From the NCBI GenBank assembly GCA_964540515.1, contig CAZIMS010000001.1, positions 319,664 through 383,663 of the forward strand: a DNA stretch of 64,000 nucleotides, in the 5' to 3' direction. Below are positions 47,185-55,881 of this stretch, piece after piece. Position numbers and translations under genes: made by a program. How positions within the stretch are numbered: the first letter of the stretch is position 1; every line of letters begins with the position of its first letter. This DNA is from JAOAGA01 sp964540515 (GTDB taxonomy: Bacteria > CALINM01). The notes under the pieces were generated by a model. The model was given only the letters and a program-made list of their open reading frames with translations, searched no databases and had not been told where the DNA came from.

Positions 47185-47424
47185 ATGGTAGAAGACAAAT
47201 GCTCTTATATAAAAGTAGCAACTATATTTAATAAAGGCAAGATTTTTCCTGTGTGGTTTGAGTGGAACAGTTGCAAATTTCCCATCGACAAGGTGCTATA
47301 TAGATGGGAAGAAAGAAAGGGGAGAGGACAAATATTTTATTTTTCTGTTCTCTCATCAGGTGAGCATTACAATATATCTTTTGATAGCGAAAACTTCACG
47401 TGGAAGATAATAAGAGAGGGTTAG
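47185..47424 (+). CDS. 79-residue SOS-operon protein of unknown function
   Basis: A small protein of 79 residues: FPVWFEWNSCKFPIDKVLYR, then YFSVLSSGEHYNISFD and a final WKIIREG. The pattern (F-x-W...V-L-x-R-W, followed by a strand-rich half) recalls small DUF6504-like proteins encoded next to DinB-type polymerases, but I cannot confirm the family. No Shine-Dalgarno is present and the promoter places the transcript start at the ATG, so the message looks leaderless. It is 4 bp ahead of dinB in the same operon, which implies a role in DNA damage tolerance. Confidence 0.65.
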   Translation: MVEDKCSYIKVATIFNKGKIFPVWFEWNSCKFPIDKVLYRWEERKGRGQIFYFSVLSSGEHYNISFDSENFTWKIIREG

Positions 47425-47428
47425 TTTA

Positions 47429-48583
47429 ATGATCTTGCATATAGATATGGACGCCTTTTTCGCCTCCGTTGAGCAGGCATCTAATCCAAAACTTAAAGAC
47501 AGGCCCATAGCAGTGGCAAGTTCTGAGAAAAGAGGGATTGTCATTACTTCTTCTTATGAGGCGAGAAAATATGGTGTCAAGACGGGTGCTACTATTTATG
47601 AAGCCATTAAACTATGTCCTCACATCACGATTGTACCAGCCAATTTTGAGAAATATGACTCTACTTCTAAAAACATTATTAATATATTTAAGAAATATGG
47701 CCCCACAGAGGTTTTTTCTATCGACGAGGCCTTTATTGATATAGGGGATAAAGACCCTCTTCTAATCTCTGAGAGTATTAAAGGGGATATCAAAAGGCGG
47801 TTTAATATAACCTGTTCTGTAGGTGTTGGTCTTAATAAAGATATAGCAAAGTTGGCAAGTGGGATAAATAAGCCCAATGGTTTTTTCTGGGTAAAAAGCT
47901 TTGAGGATATTAAAGATATCCCCATTAAGGATGTTTGCGGCATTGGGAAAAAAATTTCTGGAAAACTTGCTCTAATCTCTGTTAAAACTGTTAATGATTT
48001 TGTAAATACGAAGGATGAAATATTGCGGTCTATTATGGGTATTAATGGCATAAAATTAAAGATGGCATTAAAAGGAGAGTTTTTTGAAAAAGTTAATCCA
48101 TATAGCAATGTCCCAAAGTCTGTTAGTAATAGCATGACTCTACCTGAAAATATATGGAAAAAAGAGGATATCTATCTTGCCCTTTTTCAGTTAAGTGAAA
48201 AAGTGGCCTACCGTCTGAGAAGGCAGGATTTGTGGGGTAGGAGGGTTAGTTTATATATAAGATTTGATGACTTTACAAGCACTAATGTTGATAAAAGATA
48301 TTACGATTATTCCGATGATGAACAATTGATATTTAACAGGGCAAAGGAGATATTTGAGGAGATGATAATTAGTAGGTCTATAAGATTGTTGGGAGTGACT
48401 GTAACAGAACTTTCTCCGAAGGTTCAGCTTAATTTCATAAGTGATGGGAAAGAAGAGAGATTGATAGCTATAGATAAGATTAGAGAAAGGTGGGGTTTTT
48501 CTGCTATTACTTGGGGGATGCTTTTGAATAGATTCAAACATAAACCACCTATATCTCCTGCCTGGAGACCGGAGAAACCATAA
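47429..48583 (+). CDS. dinB: DNA polymerase IV (Y-family)
   Basis: A 384-residue translesion polymerase. Catalytic acidic residues lie in LHIDMDAFFASVE and FSIDEAFID; SYEARKYGVKTG is the fingers motif and the helix-hairpin-helix region (VCGIGKKISGKLALIS) and little-finger domain follow. No obvious beta-clamp-binding tail beyond the C-terminal RFKHKPP. SOS-controlled through the upstream LexA box; 2 bp ahead of lexA. Confidence 0.95.
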   Translation: MILHIDMDAFFASVEQASNPKLKDRPIAVASSEKRGIVITSSYEARKYGVKTGATIYEAIKLCPHITIVPANFEKYDSTSKNIINIFKKYGPTEVFSIDEAFIDIGDKDPLLISESIKGDIKRRFNITCSVGVGLNKDIAKLASGINKPNGFFWVKSFEDIKDIPIKDVCGIGKKISGKLALISVKTVNDFVNTKDEILRSIMGINGIKLKMALKGEFFEKVNPYSNVPKSVSNSMTLPENIWKKEDIYLALFQLSEKVAYRLRRQDLWGRRVSLYIRFDDFTSTNVDKRYYDYSDDEQLIFNRAKEIFEEMIISRSIRLLGVTVTELSPKVQLNFISDGKEERLIAIDKIRERWGFSAITWGMLLNRFKHKPPISPAWRPEKP

Positions 48584-48585
48584 AG

Positions 48586-49164
48586 ATGCTTACGGCCAGA
48601 AGAAAAGAAATACTTGATTTCATCATAGAATTTAAAGAGAAACACAACAAAATACCTACTATTAGAGAGATATGTAGACACTTTTCCCTTAAATCTACCA
48701 ATGGAATCTATGAGCATTTAAAGGCTCTTGAGAGGGATGGCTATCTTGTGTTGGGGGAAAAATCTGCAAGAAGCATATCTCTAAAAGAGGAGAGATATAG
48801 TAATATTCCTCTTTTAGGAGAGGTTTCTGCAGGTTTGCCTGTTTATCCTGTAGTGGAAGAGGGAGAATGTTTAAGTTTACCATTTAAGGTGGGAAAGGGG
48901 TTTTTGCTAAAAGTAAAGGGTGACAGCATGATAAAAGCAGGCATTCAAGAGGGAGATATGGTTATGGTGGAGACGGATAAAGAGATAAGCAATAAAAACA
49001 TTGTTGTTGCCCTTGTAGACGGAGAGGTTACCTTAAAAAGAATATTTTTTAAAGATGATGTAGTTGAGCTTAGGCCAGAAAACGATAGCTATGAACCGAT
49101 AATAGTAAATAAAAAAAGGGTCAAGATAATTGGTAGAGTAACTACATTAATAAGAAGGTTTTAA
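48586..49164 (+). CDS. lexA: LexA repressor
   Basis: A 192-residue SOS repressor. N-terminal winged helix (ARRKEILDFIIEFKEKHNKI; PTIREICRHFSLKS), autocleavage Ala-Gly in GEVSAGLP, catalytic Ser in GDSMIKAGIQEGD and Lys in VDGEVTLKRI. The last gene of the cassette, so it represses its own operon. Length matches the family (about 200). Confidence 0.96.
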   Translation: MLTARRKEILDFIIEFKEKHNKIPTIREICRHFSLKSTNGIYEHLKALERDGYLVLGEKSARSISLKEERYSNIPLLGEVSAGLPVYPVVEEGECLSLPFKVGKGFLLKVKGDSMIKAGIQEGDMVMVETDKEISNKNIVVALVDGEVTLKRIFFKDDVVELRPENDSYEPIIVNKKRVKIIGRVTTLIRRF

Positions 49165-49215
49165 CTACTTAAACATACTGATCTTCCAAGATAAATTTTT
49201 TATGATAATTTTTCC

Positions 49216-49243
49216 TTGACTTTAAAAATGATTGTAATATAGT
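49216..49243 (+). promoter_or_regulatory. sigma-70-type promoter for cooS
   Basis: TTGACT at 49216-49221 and TATAGT at 49238-49243, spacing 16 bp, giving a transcript leader of about 50 nt. No riboswitch or operator structure was recognised in the leader. Confidence 0.6.
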
Positions 49244-49303
49244 CTTAAAGATAGTTTTTGCTTTTAGTGAATAACATCATTATATATAGTCAAGGGGGAG
49301 AGT

Positions 49304-51238
49304 ATGTCAGAACATCCAAAAACAGTTTCATCAACAACTGCTGAGTTATTAAACAAAGCAGCAAATGAAAAGGTGGAAACAGCCTTTGATAGAGCTGAAA
49401 AAGTCAAAGCCTGTCCAATAGGTGCCGTTTCAGCTTGTTGTAAACATTGCTTCATGGGACCCTGTAGATTGAATCCAAAAGATGGTAGCGGGATTGGTGT
49501 TTGTGGTGCCGACATAAATACAATTCAAGCAAGAAACTTTGCAAGAATGGTAGCATCAGGTACAGCCGCTCATAGTGATCATGCTTTAACAACAACTTAC
49601 GTTTTTCTTGCAGCTGCAAAGGGTGAGGTAGAAGGTTACGAGATTAAAGACGAGAAAAAGCTTTTGGCTGTAGCAAAAAGAAATGGCATAAATACAGAAG
49701 GTAGATCAATTAGAGATATTGCCATTGAGGTAGGAGAGCTCTATGTAAGAGATTTTACTCAGCAAGAAGGTGAGCTTGCTCATATTAAATGGGCTCCTAA
49801 GAAAAGACAGGAGATTTGGAGAAAGTATGGAGTAGTACCAAGAGGTGTTCAGAGAGAAGTAATGGAGCTAATGCATAGAACCCATATGGGTGTTGATCAG
49901 GATTATAAAAACATAATTCTTGCTTCCACAAGAACTGCTCTTAGTGATGGTTGGGGTGGTTCAATGATTGCTGCAGATTTACAAGATATTATGTTTGGCA
50001 CACAATCGCCCAAGAAGACAGAGATAGATTTGGGTGTTTTGAAAGAAGATATGGTAAATGTTATTATTCACGGTCATGAACCAGTGCTTGCGGAAGCACT
50101 TTTACTCGTTGCTCAGGAACCAGAGCTTATTAATTATGCAAAATCAAAGGGTGCAAACGGTATTAATGTAGTCGGTATGTGCTGTTCAGGTGCTGAAGTA
50201 TTAGTTAGACATGGGGTAAAATATGCTGGTAACTTCATGCAGACAGAGGCTGCAATTATTACTGGTGCAGTAGAGGCGATGGTAGTAGATGTACAGTGCA
50301 TAATGCAGGGTTTAGTGGAAGTTGCAAAATGCTACCACACCTCAATAGTAACAACCAATGAGAGATGTAAGATAACAGACTCTACATTCATTAACTTCAA
50401 TGACCATCATCCGCTACCAGATGCAAGAGCTATTGTAAAACTGGCTTGCGATAATTTCCCAAAAAGAATTAAAGACAAAGTATATATACCTAAGAAGTCT
50501 CAAGAGCTTGTAGTAGGTTTTGGCAATGAATCCATTGAGTATATGCTTGGTGGAAGCTTTAGAAGCTCCTTCCGTCCGCTAAATGATAACATAATAAATG
50601 GAAGAATAAGAGGGATTGCAGGTGTAGTTGGTTGTAACAACCCAAGAGTTAAACATGATGCTGTTCATCTTGCCTTAGTGGAGGAGTTGCTTGCAAATGA
50701 TATACTTGTTGTTCAGACAGGTTGTGCTGCTACAGCCTGTGGTAAGGCAGGTTTTATGACACCAGAAGCAGCCTACAAATATGCTGGAGCAGGTTTAAGA
50801 GAGGTTTGTGAAGCAGTAGGTATTCCTCCAGTATTACATGCAGGTTCATGTGTTGATAATAGTAGAATTCTTGTGGCAGCATGTAATATAATCGCAGAAG
50901 GTGGTTTAGGTGAAGATATAGCAGATATTCCAGCAGCAGGTGCAGCTCCTGAGTATATGAGTGAGAAAGCTGTTGCTATAGGTCAATACTTTGTTGGATC
51001 TGGAGTGTTTACTGTCTTTGGTGTAACCTTCCCAACTATTGAAGGTACAAAGTTCCACAAATACCTCTTTGACGAGATATCAAACGATTTAGGTGGTAAG
51101 TGGGGTTTTGCTACAGAGGCTTCAAAGATTGCCTCATTGATGATAGACCACATTAATCAGAAAAGGGTTGCCCTTAACATCCACCAGAAGAAAGAAAGAA
51201 AGCTCTTCGATATGGCTGATAGAAGAGAAATAAAATAA
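49304..51238 (+). CDS. cooS: anaerobic Ni-Fe carbon monoxide dehydrogenase catalytic subunit
   Basis: A 644-residue enzyme interconverting CO plus water and CO2, with two electrons going to ferredoxin. N-terminal cysteines for the B and D clusters lie in ACPIGAVSACCKHCFMGPCRL and GVCGADIN. Ligands of the Ni-Fe-S C-cluster are in the region near GMCCSGAEVLVRHGV, VQTGCAATACGKAGF and HAGSCVDNSRILVA. It is monofunctional CooS length. No CooC, CooF or acetyl-CoA synthase gene lies beside it, so whether it serves CO oxidation, redox balance or a Wood-Ljungdahl route is open. GGGGGAG precedes the ATG. Confidence 0.95.
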   Translation: MSEHPKTVSSTTAELLNKAANEKVETAFDRAEKVKACPIGAVSACCKHCFMGPCRLNPKDGSGIGVCGADINTIQARNFARMVASGTAAHSDHALTTTYVFLAAAKGEVEGYEIKDEKKLLAVAKRNGINTEGRSIRDIAIEVGELYVRDFTQQEGELAHIKWAPKKRQEIWRKYGVVPRGVQREVMELMHRTHMGVDQDYKNIILASTRTALSDGWGGSMIAADLQDIMFGTQSPKKTEIDLGVLKEDMVNVIIHGHEPVLAEALLLVAQEPELINYAKSKGANGINVVGMCCSGAEVLVRHGVKYAGNFMQTEAAIITGAVEAMVVDVQCIMQGLVEVAKCYHTSIVTTNERCKITDSTFINFNDHHPLPDARAIVKLACDNFPKRIKDKVYIPKKSQELVVGFGNESIEYMLGGSFRSSFRPLNDNIINGRIRGIAGVVGCNNPRVKHDAVHLALVEELLANDILVVQTGCAATACGKAGFMTPEAAYKYAGAGLREVCEAVGIPPVLHAGSCVDNSRILVAACNIIAEGGLGEDIADIPAAGAAPEYMSEKAVAIGQYFVGSGVFTVFGVTFPTIEGTKFHKYLFDEISNDLGGKWGFATEASKIASLMIDHINQKRVALNIHQKKERKLFDMADRREIK

Positions 51239-51261
51239 ATTAAAATAACGGGAGGACTGTT

Positions 51262-51444
51262 ATGAAAGTAATAATAACACTTGATCAAAAGGATCAACAA
51301 CTTATAGAAAGCATTTATGAAGACAAGGATAAAGATGCAGCTCTTAATTTTGTTATAGATGTTATTAGGGCTAAGGTCCATGAACAAACAAAAACAGAGA
51401 TAAAGTGTGGTAACATTTACTCCTCAAGCGGTGAAAAGAAATAG
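51262..51444 (+). CDS. 60-residue cooS-linked protein, function unknown
   Basis: A small acidic/basic protein (MKVIITLDQKDQQLIESIY; VIDVIRAKVHEQTKTEIKCG) with a single Cys near the C-terminus, separated from cooS by 23 bp and preceded by GGGAGG. A strong terminator follows, so the transcript is cooS plus this gene. I do not recognise the family; a helper or folding role for the dehydrogenase is a guess from position. Confidence 0.7.
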   Translation: MKVIITLDQKDQQLIESIYEDKDKDAALNFVIDVIRAKVHEQTKTEIKCGNIYSSSGEKK

Positions 51445-51466
51445 TAATTTTTAGAAATTTTTTTTA

Positions 51467-51508
51467 GAAGGCTGGGTTTTTTTTAAAGTCCCAGCCTTCA
51501 TTTTTTTT
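51467..51508 (+). terminator. rho-independent terminator of the cooS operon
   Basis: GAAGGCTGGG (51467-51476) and CCCAGCCTTC (51490-51499) form a perfect 10-bp stem with a 13-nt loop, followed by eight T residues. Confidence 0.95.
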
Positions 51509-51536
51509 ACTTCACAAAAAAGGAGGTGAAAATTAG

Positions 51537-51722
51537 ATGAAAAAGTTTATCGCATCTTCTGTAATGGCTGTGATTATAGCTGGAATGGCACTCGTCGCTT
51601 GTCAGAAAAAAGAAGAACCTAAACCAGCTCCTGCGCCTGCACCTGCACCTGCAGTTCAGCAGCAGTCTACTTCTAAGGCTGCACCAGCTCCTGCGCCTGC
51701 ACCTGCGCCTGAGAAAAAGTAG
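51537..51722 (+). CDS. small Ala-Pro-repeat lipoprotein
   Basis: A 61-residue exported lipoprotein: signal MKKFIASSVMAVIIAGMALVAC with lipobox LVAC, then a basic stretch (QKKEEPKP) and two runs of Ala-Pro dipeptides separated by VQQQSTSK, ending EKK. The mature part is only about 39 residues and mainly a stiff Pro-rich tether, as in small outer-membrane spacer lipoproteins. AAGGAGGTG upstream is a strong Shine-Dalgarno. Confidence 0.75.
   Translation: MKKFIASSVMAVIIAGMALVACQKKEEPKPAPAPAPAPAVQQQSTSKAAPAPAPAPAPEKK
51624..51710. repeat. tandem Ala-Pro coding repeat
   Basis: Two blocks of repeated CCTGCACCTGCGCCTG-type hexamers (51624-51655 and 51679-51710) encode the Ala-Pro runs. Copy number could vary by slippage. 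Confidence 0.6.
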
Positions 51723-51749
51723 TGTATTTAAATTATTTTTTTATTTATC

Positions 51750-51777
51750 GGGGGGGTGATGGTTTTCATCCCCTTTT
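51750..51777 (+). terminator. possible terminator after the Ala-Pro lipoprotein
   Basis: GGGG-T-GATG, loop GTTTT, CATC-CCC forms a short bulged stem followed by five T residues. It lies between convergent genes. Confidence 0.5.
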
Positions 51778-52061
51778 TACTTTATTCTTTGTATAAATTC
51801 ATCAACCGGTATAGCAGGATGTGAGCTAATCTGAACTGTTCCTCTTGCCCCTAACTCAATAGAGATTTTTGCTATAGTTTCGTTGTCTTTAGCCTCAATG
51901 ATTGTTATAAAGTCGTAACCACCGAGTAGAGCGTATTGACTTATTACCTTACCTCCCATTAGCTCTATCTCTTTATTAACCTCTTTTATTCTTTCAGGTT
52001 TTGATTTTATTGTTCTTCTTCCTTCATCTGTAAGGTTTGATAACAAAACAAAGTAAGGCAT
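51777..52061 (-). CDS. GYD-domain protein
   Basis: A 94-residue dimeric alpha-beta-barrel protein of the GYD family: it starts YFVLLSNLTDEGRRTIKS and contains LLGGYDFITIIEAKDN with the eponymous GYD. Function of the family is unknown; members are often near anaerobic oxidoreductases. It has its own good promoter and Shine-Dalgarno (AAGGAGG), so it need not be cotranscribed with the AOR gene upstream. Confidence 0.85.
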   Translation of the reverse strand: MPYFVLLSNLTDEGRRTIKSKPERIKEVNKEIELMGGKVISQYALLGGYDFITIIEAKDNETIAKISIELGARGTVQISSHPAIPVDEFIQRIK

Positions 52062-52091
52062 ATAAACCTCCTTATTAAAGTATTTAAAAAA

Positions 52092-52120
52092 AGTATATGT
52101 GATAGAATCATAAAAGTCAA
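52092..52120 (-). promoter_or_regulatory. promoter for GYD gene
   Basis: Read on the minus strand: TTGACT (52120-52115), 17-bp spacer, TATACT (52097-52092). The transcript would start about 24 nt ahead of the GYD ATG. Confidence 0.65.
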
Positions 52121-52162
52121 AAAGAATGAATTTCTATGGGGAGATAGTAAAGAGAAGAAATA

Positions 52163-54004
52163 CTATAATGATAGTTTTTTTAAAGTATCTTTGGTAGGGA
52201 TACCATTATTATCCCACCCATGATAATTATAGTACTCATCGAGCATCTTTTCGAAGAAATCCCTATCAATCTTTTCTCCTCTTGATGGTCCTTCTGGTAT
52301 TGGTACATTAAAGTAGTAATCAGGTAAAGTATCATCCTTCCTTGTTATACCAAGATTTGTTATATAGAGCCTCTCTAAAGTATAGACTCGCTCGCCTATA
52401 GTTTTAAGATCATCAATAGTAAAGTCTATGCCACAAGCTGCCTTAATAATCTTTGAGATATCTTCATAATCTATGGCATTTATACTACTAAAGACGCTGG
52501 CAAATCTACATATCCCGGCAGAATCAACAAGGGCATTGAATATCTCATGCCAGTGAACCATTCTTGCTTTCCCGGTATAATCTTTATAGGAGTTACCAAC
52601 AGGACCACCATAGAATTTTTCTAATACCTCACGAGGATATTGGACTACATCAATAGATACCCTACTTCTCATATGACAACATCCCCTTGTTGCTGTTGCA
52701 AGGCCTAAGGCAAAAGCCTTTGCCACTCTTTCGTCGGTCATCTCAATACTAATATTTTTTATATGCATTAGATAATCCTTTGACTTATCAGGCAGCTTAT
52801 TAAGGGCAAAGACGCCCTCTGCAAAAATATCACCAAAGCCTTCCCTATTAGCGGTAAGATAAAGTAGTTTTTCCACAGCAGATACGTTACCCCAACTAAG
52901 ATCGATACCGGTAAAGTCAAAATCTATAATACCCTTTTCATAGAGGCTCATCATCCAGCCAAGATAACCGCCAGTTGAAATGGTATCAATGCCAAGCCTA
53001 TTACAGATTCCTACAAGATAAATAACAGCTGATAAATCAAGATTACCAATCTGATTGCCAAGAGAAGAGATTGATGCATATTCAGGACCTTCTCCTTGTA
53101 AAAGACCAAATGTTGAGTTTGCCTTATATCTATGTCTACAATGAACTGGACAGCCAGAACAGGCAACCATCCCAGTAGCATAGTGGTCTAACTTCTCAGC
53201 CTCTAACTTTTCAGCCTCTCTACCTATATAGGTCTTTTGATGATAACGATAGCTAATAAAACCTTTTTCGTTGGCGTAATGAAAAAGTAGAGGAGAGCCA
53301 AACCTACCCAATGCCTTAGCCCAACCAGTCTTCATAAGTTTTTCTGTAACAACTTTTAAAGCCTCAGTTAAAGAAGAGGGATCTGATACAACCAAGTCTA
53401 TATTCCCTAAAGCTGATATAGCCTTAAGATTTTTGCTGCCAAAAACAGCTCCCATACCTGTTCTTCCAGCCATACTTTTATAACCAGATGCGACAGAAGA
53501 AAATCTCACTAAATTCTCACCAGCTGGCCCTATACATATTGTTTTAACTTCATCTCCCAGCTCTTCTCTAATTTTTTTTTGGGTCTCATAGGTATCAAGT
53601 CCCCAGAGAGCCTTTGCCGACAGAAAATTAACTTTTTCATCATTAATATATATATGTACAGGTTCGGCACTCTTGCCAAAAATAATTATATGACTGAAAC
53701 CACATCTTGCTAACTCTGTTGGGAAATAACCACCAATATTAGAATCACCCAAATAGCCACTTTCAGGTGATTTGGCAGAGATATTCATCCTCCCAAAATA
53801 GATACCGTTAAGTAGTCCAGAACCTATAATTAAAACATTATCTGGCCCTAAAGGGTTAGTGTTTACATCGGTATACTTATTTAGATAATACATATTAAGA
53901 CCTCTGCCACCCAAAAACTTTTTCCTGAGCTCGAGAGGTATCTGTTCAATTGAGTAAGTTTTATTGGTTAAGTCTATAATTAGAAGCTTTCTTGATAGTG
54001 GCAT
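52163..54004 (-). CDS. tungsten-containing aldehyde:ferredoxin oxidoreductase family protein
   Basis: A 613-residue AOR-family enzyme, length normal, cytoplasmic, binding tungsto-bispterin and one 4Fe-4S cluster. N-terminal pterin region FLGGRGLNMYYLNKY and GRMNISAKSPESG; middle GRTGMGAVFGSKNLKA; cluster cysteines in CSGCPVHCRHRY with the fourth in SAGICRFASVF. The family oxidises aldehydes or, as BamB of class II benzoyl-CoA reductase, reduces aromatic acyl-CoA. It is followed by two BcrA/BcrD-type ATPase genes on the same strand, which makes a plain aldehyde oxidase less certain. Confidence 0.9.
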   Translation of the reverse strand: MPLSRKLLIIDLTNKTYSIEQIPLELRKKFLGGRGLNMYYLNKYTDVNTNPLGPDNVLIIGSGLLNGIYFGRMNISAKSPESGYLGDSNIGGYFPTELARCGFSHIIIFGKSAEPVHIYINDEKVNFLSAKALWGLDTYETQKKIREELGDEVKTICIGPAGENLVRFSSVASGYKSMAGRTGMGAVFGSKNLKAISALGNIDLVVSDPSSLTEALKVVTEKLMKTGWAKALGRFGSPLLFHYANEKGFISYRYHQKTYIGREAEKLEAEKLDHYATGMVACSGCPVHCRHRYKANSTFGLLQGEGPEYASISSLGNQIGNLDLSAVIYLVGICNRLGIDTISTGGYLGWMMSLYEKGIIDFDFTGIDLSWGNVSAVEKLLYLTANREGFGDIFAEGVFALNKLPDKSKDYLMHIKNISIEMTDERVAKAFALGLATATRGCCHMRSRVSIDVVQYPREVLEKFYGGPVGNSYKDYTGKARMVHWHEIFNALVDSAGICRFASVFSSINAIDYEDISKIIKAACGIDFTIDDLKTIGERVYTLERLYITNLGITRKDDTLPDYYFNVPIPEGPSRGEKIDRDFFEKMLDEYYNYHGWDNNGIPTKDTLKKLSL

Positions 54005-54064
54005 ACTAATAACCTCCCTATTAAACTACCTATAAAAATTTTTGCGACTAAACAAACTTTAAAG

Positions 54065-54934
54065 CTATACCTTCTCAATTTTCATAAAAATTTCATAGGC
54101 TAATAGACTTGCACCTAAGGCTCCTGCAATCTGTGTGTCAATCGTAGGTTTAAGAGCCTTTATCCCGAGTATATTTTCGATTCTTTTTACAATACCAATA
54201 TTTTTGCTAACACCACCAGTTATAAGTAGATCAGGTTTAATCCCTATTCTCATAACAAGGGCAGAAAGCCTCTCTGCCATTGCACGCATATAAGATGCAA
54301 GAACGAAGTTTCTACTATATCCTCTTTTTAAAAGAGACAGTGCCTCTGAACGGGCAAAGACAACGCATATATTTGAGACAGCAGGGGGTTCTTCATCAAT
54401 CTCAAGAGATAACTGACCAGTATCGGCAAGAGGAATATTTAAAAGGTCAGCGATAACCTCAATACCTCTGCCTGTTCCTGCAGCACATCTATCATTCATC
54501 AAAAAATTAATAACCTTACCGGCTTCATCAATATGTATTACCTTACAATCTTGTCCTCCTATATCTAAGACTGTTTTAACAGTCGAGCCACCTATATAGT
54601 TTGCACCTTTGCCATGACAGGTTATTTCAGTAATTATTTTATGGGCAAAGGGGACATTTACCCTACCATAACCTGTTGCAACAATATAATTGATATCATC
54701 AATTTTTATATCACAAGAATTTAATAAAAGGTTAAGTGCATTCATCGCACTATGGGGGCTACTTGAGCCAGTGTTTAATATACTATAGCAATATAATTGG
54801 CCATTAATGGATAGTGCAGCTTTGCTTGTTACAGAACCAACGTCTATACCACAGGTAATTATTTTTCTAATATCTAAAGATAAATCATTATCTTTCAGAC
54901 AGTTAAAAAGAATTATGTCAGAGCTATGAACCAT
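54065..54934 (-). CDS. BadF/BcrA/BcrD-type ATPase (acyl-CoA dehydratase activase family), copy 1
   Basis: A 289-residue ASKHA-fold ATPase. The phosphate-1 loop is ITCGIDVGSVTSKAA, the adenosine motif LLITGGVSKN, and LDIGGQDCKV is present. Two conserved Cys, in NDRCAAGTGRG and SNICVVFARSE, match the residues that hold the shared 4Fe-4S cluster in the HgdC dimer. About 25 residues precede the first strand, so the true start may be later. It overlaps copy 2 by one base; the two probably form a heterodimer, like BcrA/BcrD of class I benzoyl-CoA reductase. Confidence 0.85.
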   Translation of the reverse strand: MVHSSDIILFNCLKDNDLSLDIRKIITCGIDVGSVTSKAALSINGQLYCYSILNTGSSSPHSAMNALNLLLNSCDIKIDDINYIVATGYGRVNVPFAHKIITEITCHGKGANYIGGSTVKTVLDIGGQDCKVIHIDEAGKVINFLMNDRCAAGTGRGIEVIADLLNIPLADTGQLSLEIDEEPPAVSNICVVFARSEALSLLKRGYSRNFVLASYMRAMAERLSALVMRIGIKPDLLITGGVSKNIGIVKRIENILGIKALKPTIDTQIAGALGASLLAYEIFMKIEKV

Positions 54935-55725
54935 TAAGTATTTACCTGTTGGATTTTTTCAACCAAAGATATTGCACAGCCATAGGCATTAAGATATGGA
55001 GACAGATCTGTAACCATTAAAAAATCAATCCCTAAAAACTCCTTTAATGATTGAACAAAACCTTTATTTTCGGAGAGACCACCTATTAATAAAACATCTT
55101 TTTCTAATCCTGTTCTTCTTACAAGTGAAGAGACCCTTTGAGCTACTGAATCTATAATAGCTCTCACAATATCATTTACATCAACCCCTGAGTGCATGAG
55201 AGATATTACTTCTGATTCGGCAAAAACTGTGCATTGAGAGCTCATAACAATCTTTTTCTGGGAAAAAAAATATACTTCTCCCATTTTACTTACTGATATC
55301 TTAAGCACTTTAGACATACTTTCTAAAAAAATACCGCTACCAGATGAACATCTGTCGTTATAAATTGTATCTTTAATGCTACCATCTCCATCTACTCTTA
55401 CAATAGTAGTTGTCTCTGCTCCTACATCAATAATTGTTCTAACAGAAGGATAGAGACCGTGGGCTCCCTTTGCCATCGCCATAGTCTCTGAGATGGATAA
55501 AAAGGATGAATTGATAAAATTTCTGCCCGCCCCTGTAATAGCGATAGGAGTTTTTGGATTATAGGATAATTTAAGATTAAGAAAGAGGTTCTCTAAAATT
55601 TCATTAATATCAATAGGTTCATCATAGATTGCGTCAAGGGTTGTTTTTGTAAGAACAACTTTATCTTGGTCTATAAGAACAATCTTTATAAAACGGCAAC
55701 CCCAGTCAATACCACAAAAAATCAT
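54934..55725 (-). CDS. BadF/BcrA/BcrD-type ATPase (acyl-CoA dehydratase activase family), copy 2
   Basis: A 263-residue ASKHA ATPase: FCGIDWGCRFIKIVLID, IIDVGAETTTIVRV, cluster Cys in NDRCSSGSGIF and SSQCTVFAESE, and LLIGGLSENKG. The usual GGQD segment is changed to GAETT, so the two copies are not equal; one could be the regulatory or non-hydrolysing partner. First gene of the ATPase-ATPase-AOR run. No dehydratase or reductase alpha/beta subunits (HgdA/B, BcrB/C) are in the window. Confidence 0.83.
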   Translation of the reverse strand: MIFCGIDWGCRFIKIVLIDQDKVVLTKTTLDAIYDEPIDINEILENLFLNLKLSYNPKTPIAITGAGRNFINSSFLSISETMAMAKGAHGLYPSVRTIIDVGAETTTIVRVDGDGSIKDTIYNDRCSSGSGIFLESMSKVLKISVSKMGEVYFFSQKKIVMSSQCTVFAESEVISLMHSGVDVNDIVRAIIDSVAQRVSSLVRRTGLEKDVLLIGGLSENKGFVQSLKEFLGIDFLMVTDLSPYLNAYGCAISLVEKIQQVNT

Positions 55726-55850
55726 TATTTACCTCACTACTTCTGCAAAGCAATCAATATGCCGTAATGAAATCTCGTAATAGCTAAACACTAATACAAT
55801 CTATTAATTCTAAAAAAACGAACATTTTTAAGAACTGATTAGTAAAAATA

Positions 55851-55865
55851 ACCATTTCTAATGGT
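55851..55865 (-). repeat. short inverted repeat downstream of HAD gene
   Basis: ACCATT-TCT-AATGGT, a perfect 6-bp stem with 3-nt loop just past the HAD stop; on the minus strand it is followed by a T-rich stretch, so it may be a weak terminator of the RiPP-type operon. The rest of 55726-55881 shows no gene. Confidence 0.4.
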
Positions 55866-55881
55866 AGAAAATTACCGAAAA

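Noticed and set aside
51624..51710. Short tandem repeats that could suggest CRISPR or VNTR
   Set aside because: They are in-frame Ala-Pro codons within a lipoprotein gene, without spacers.
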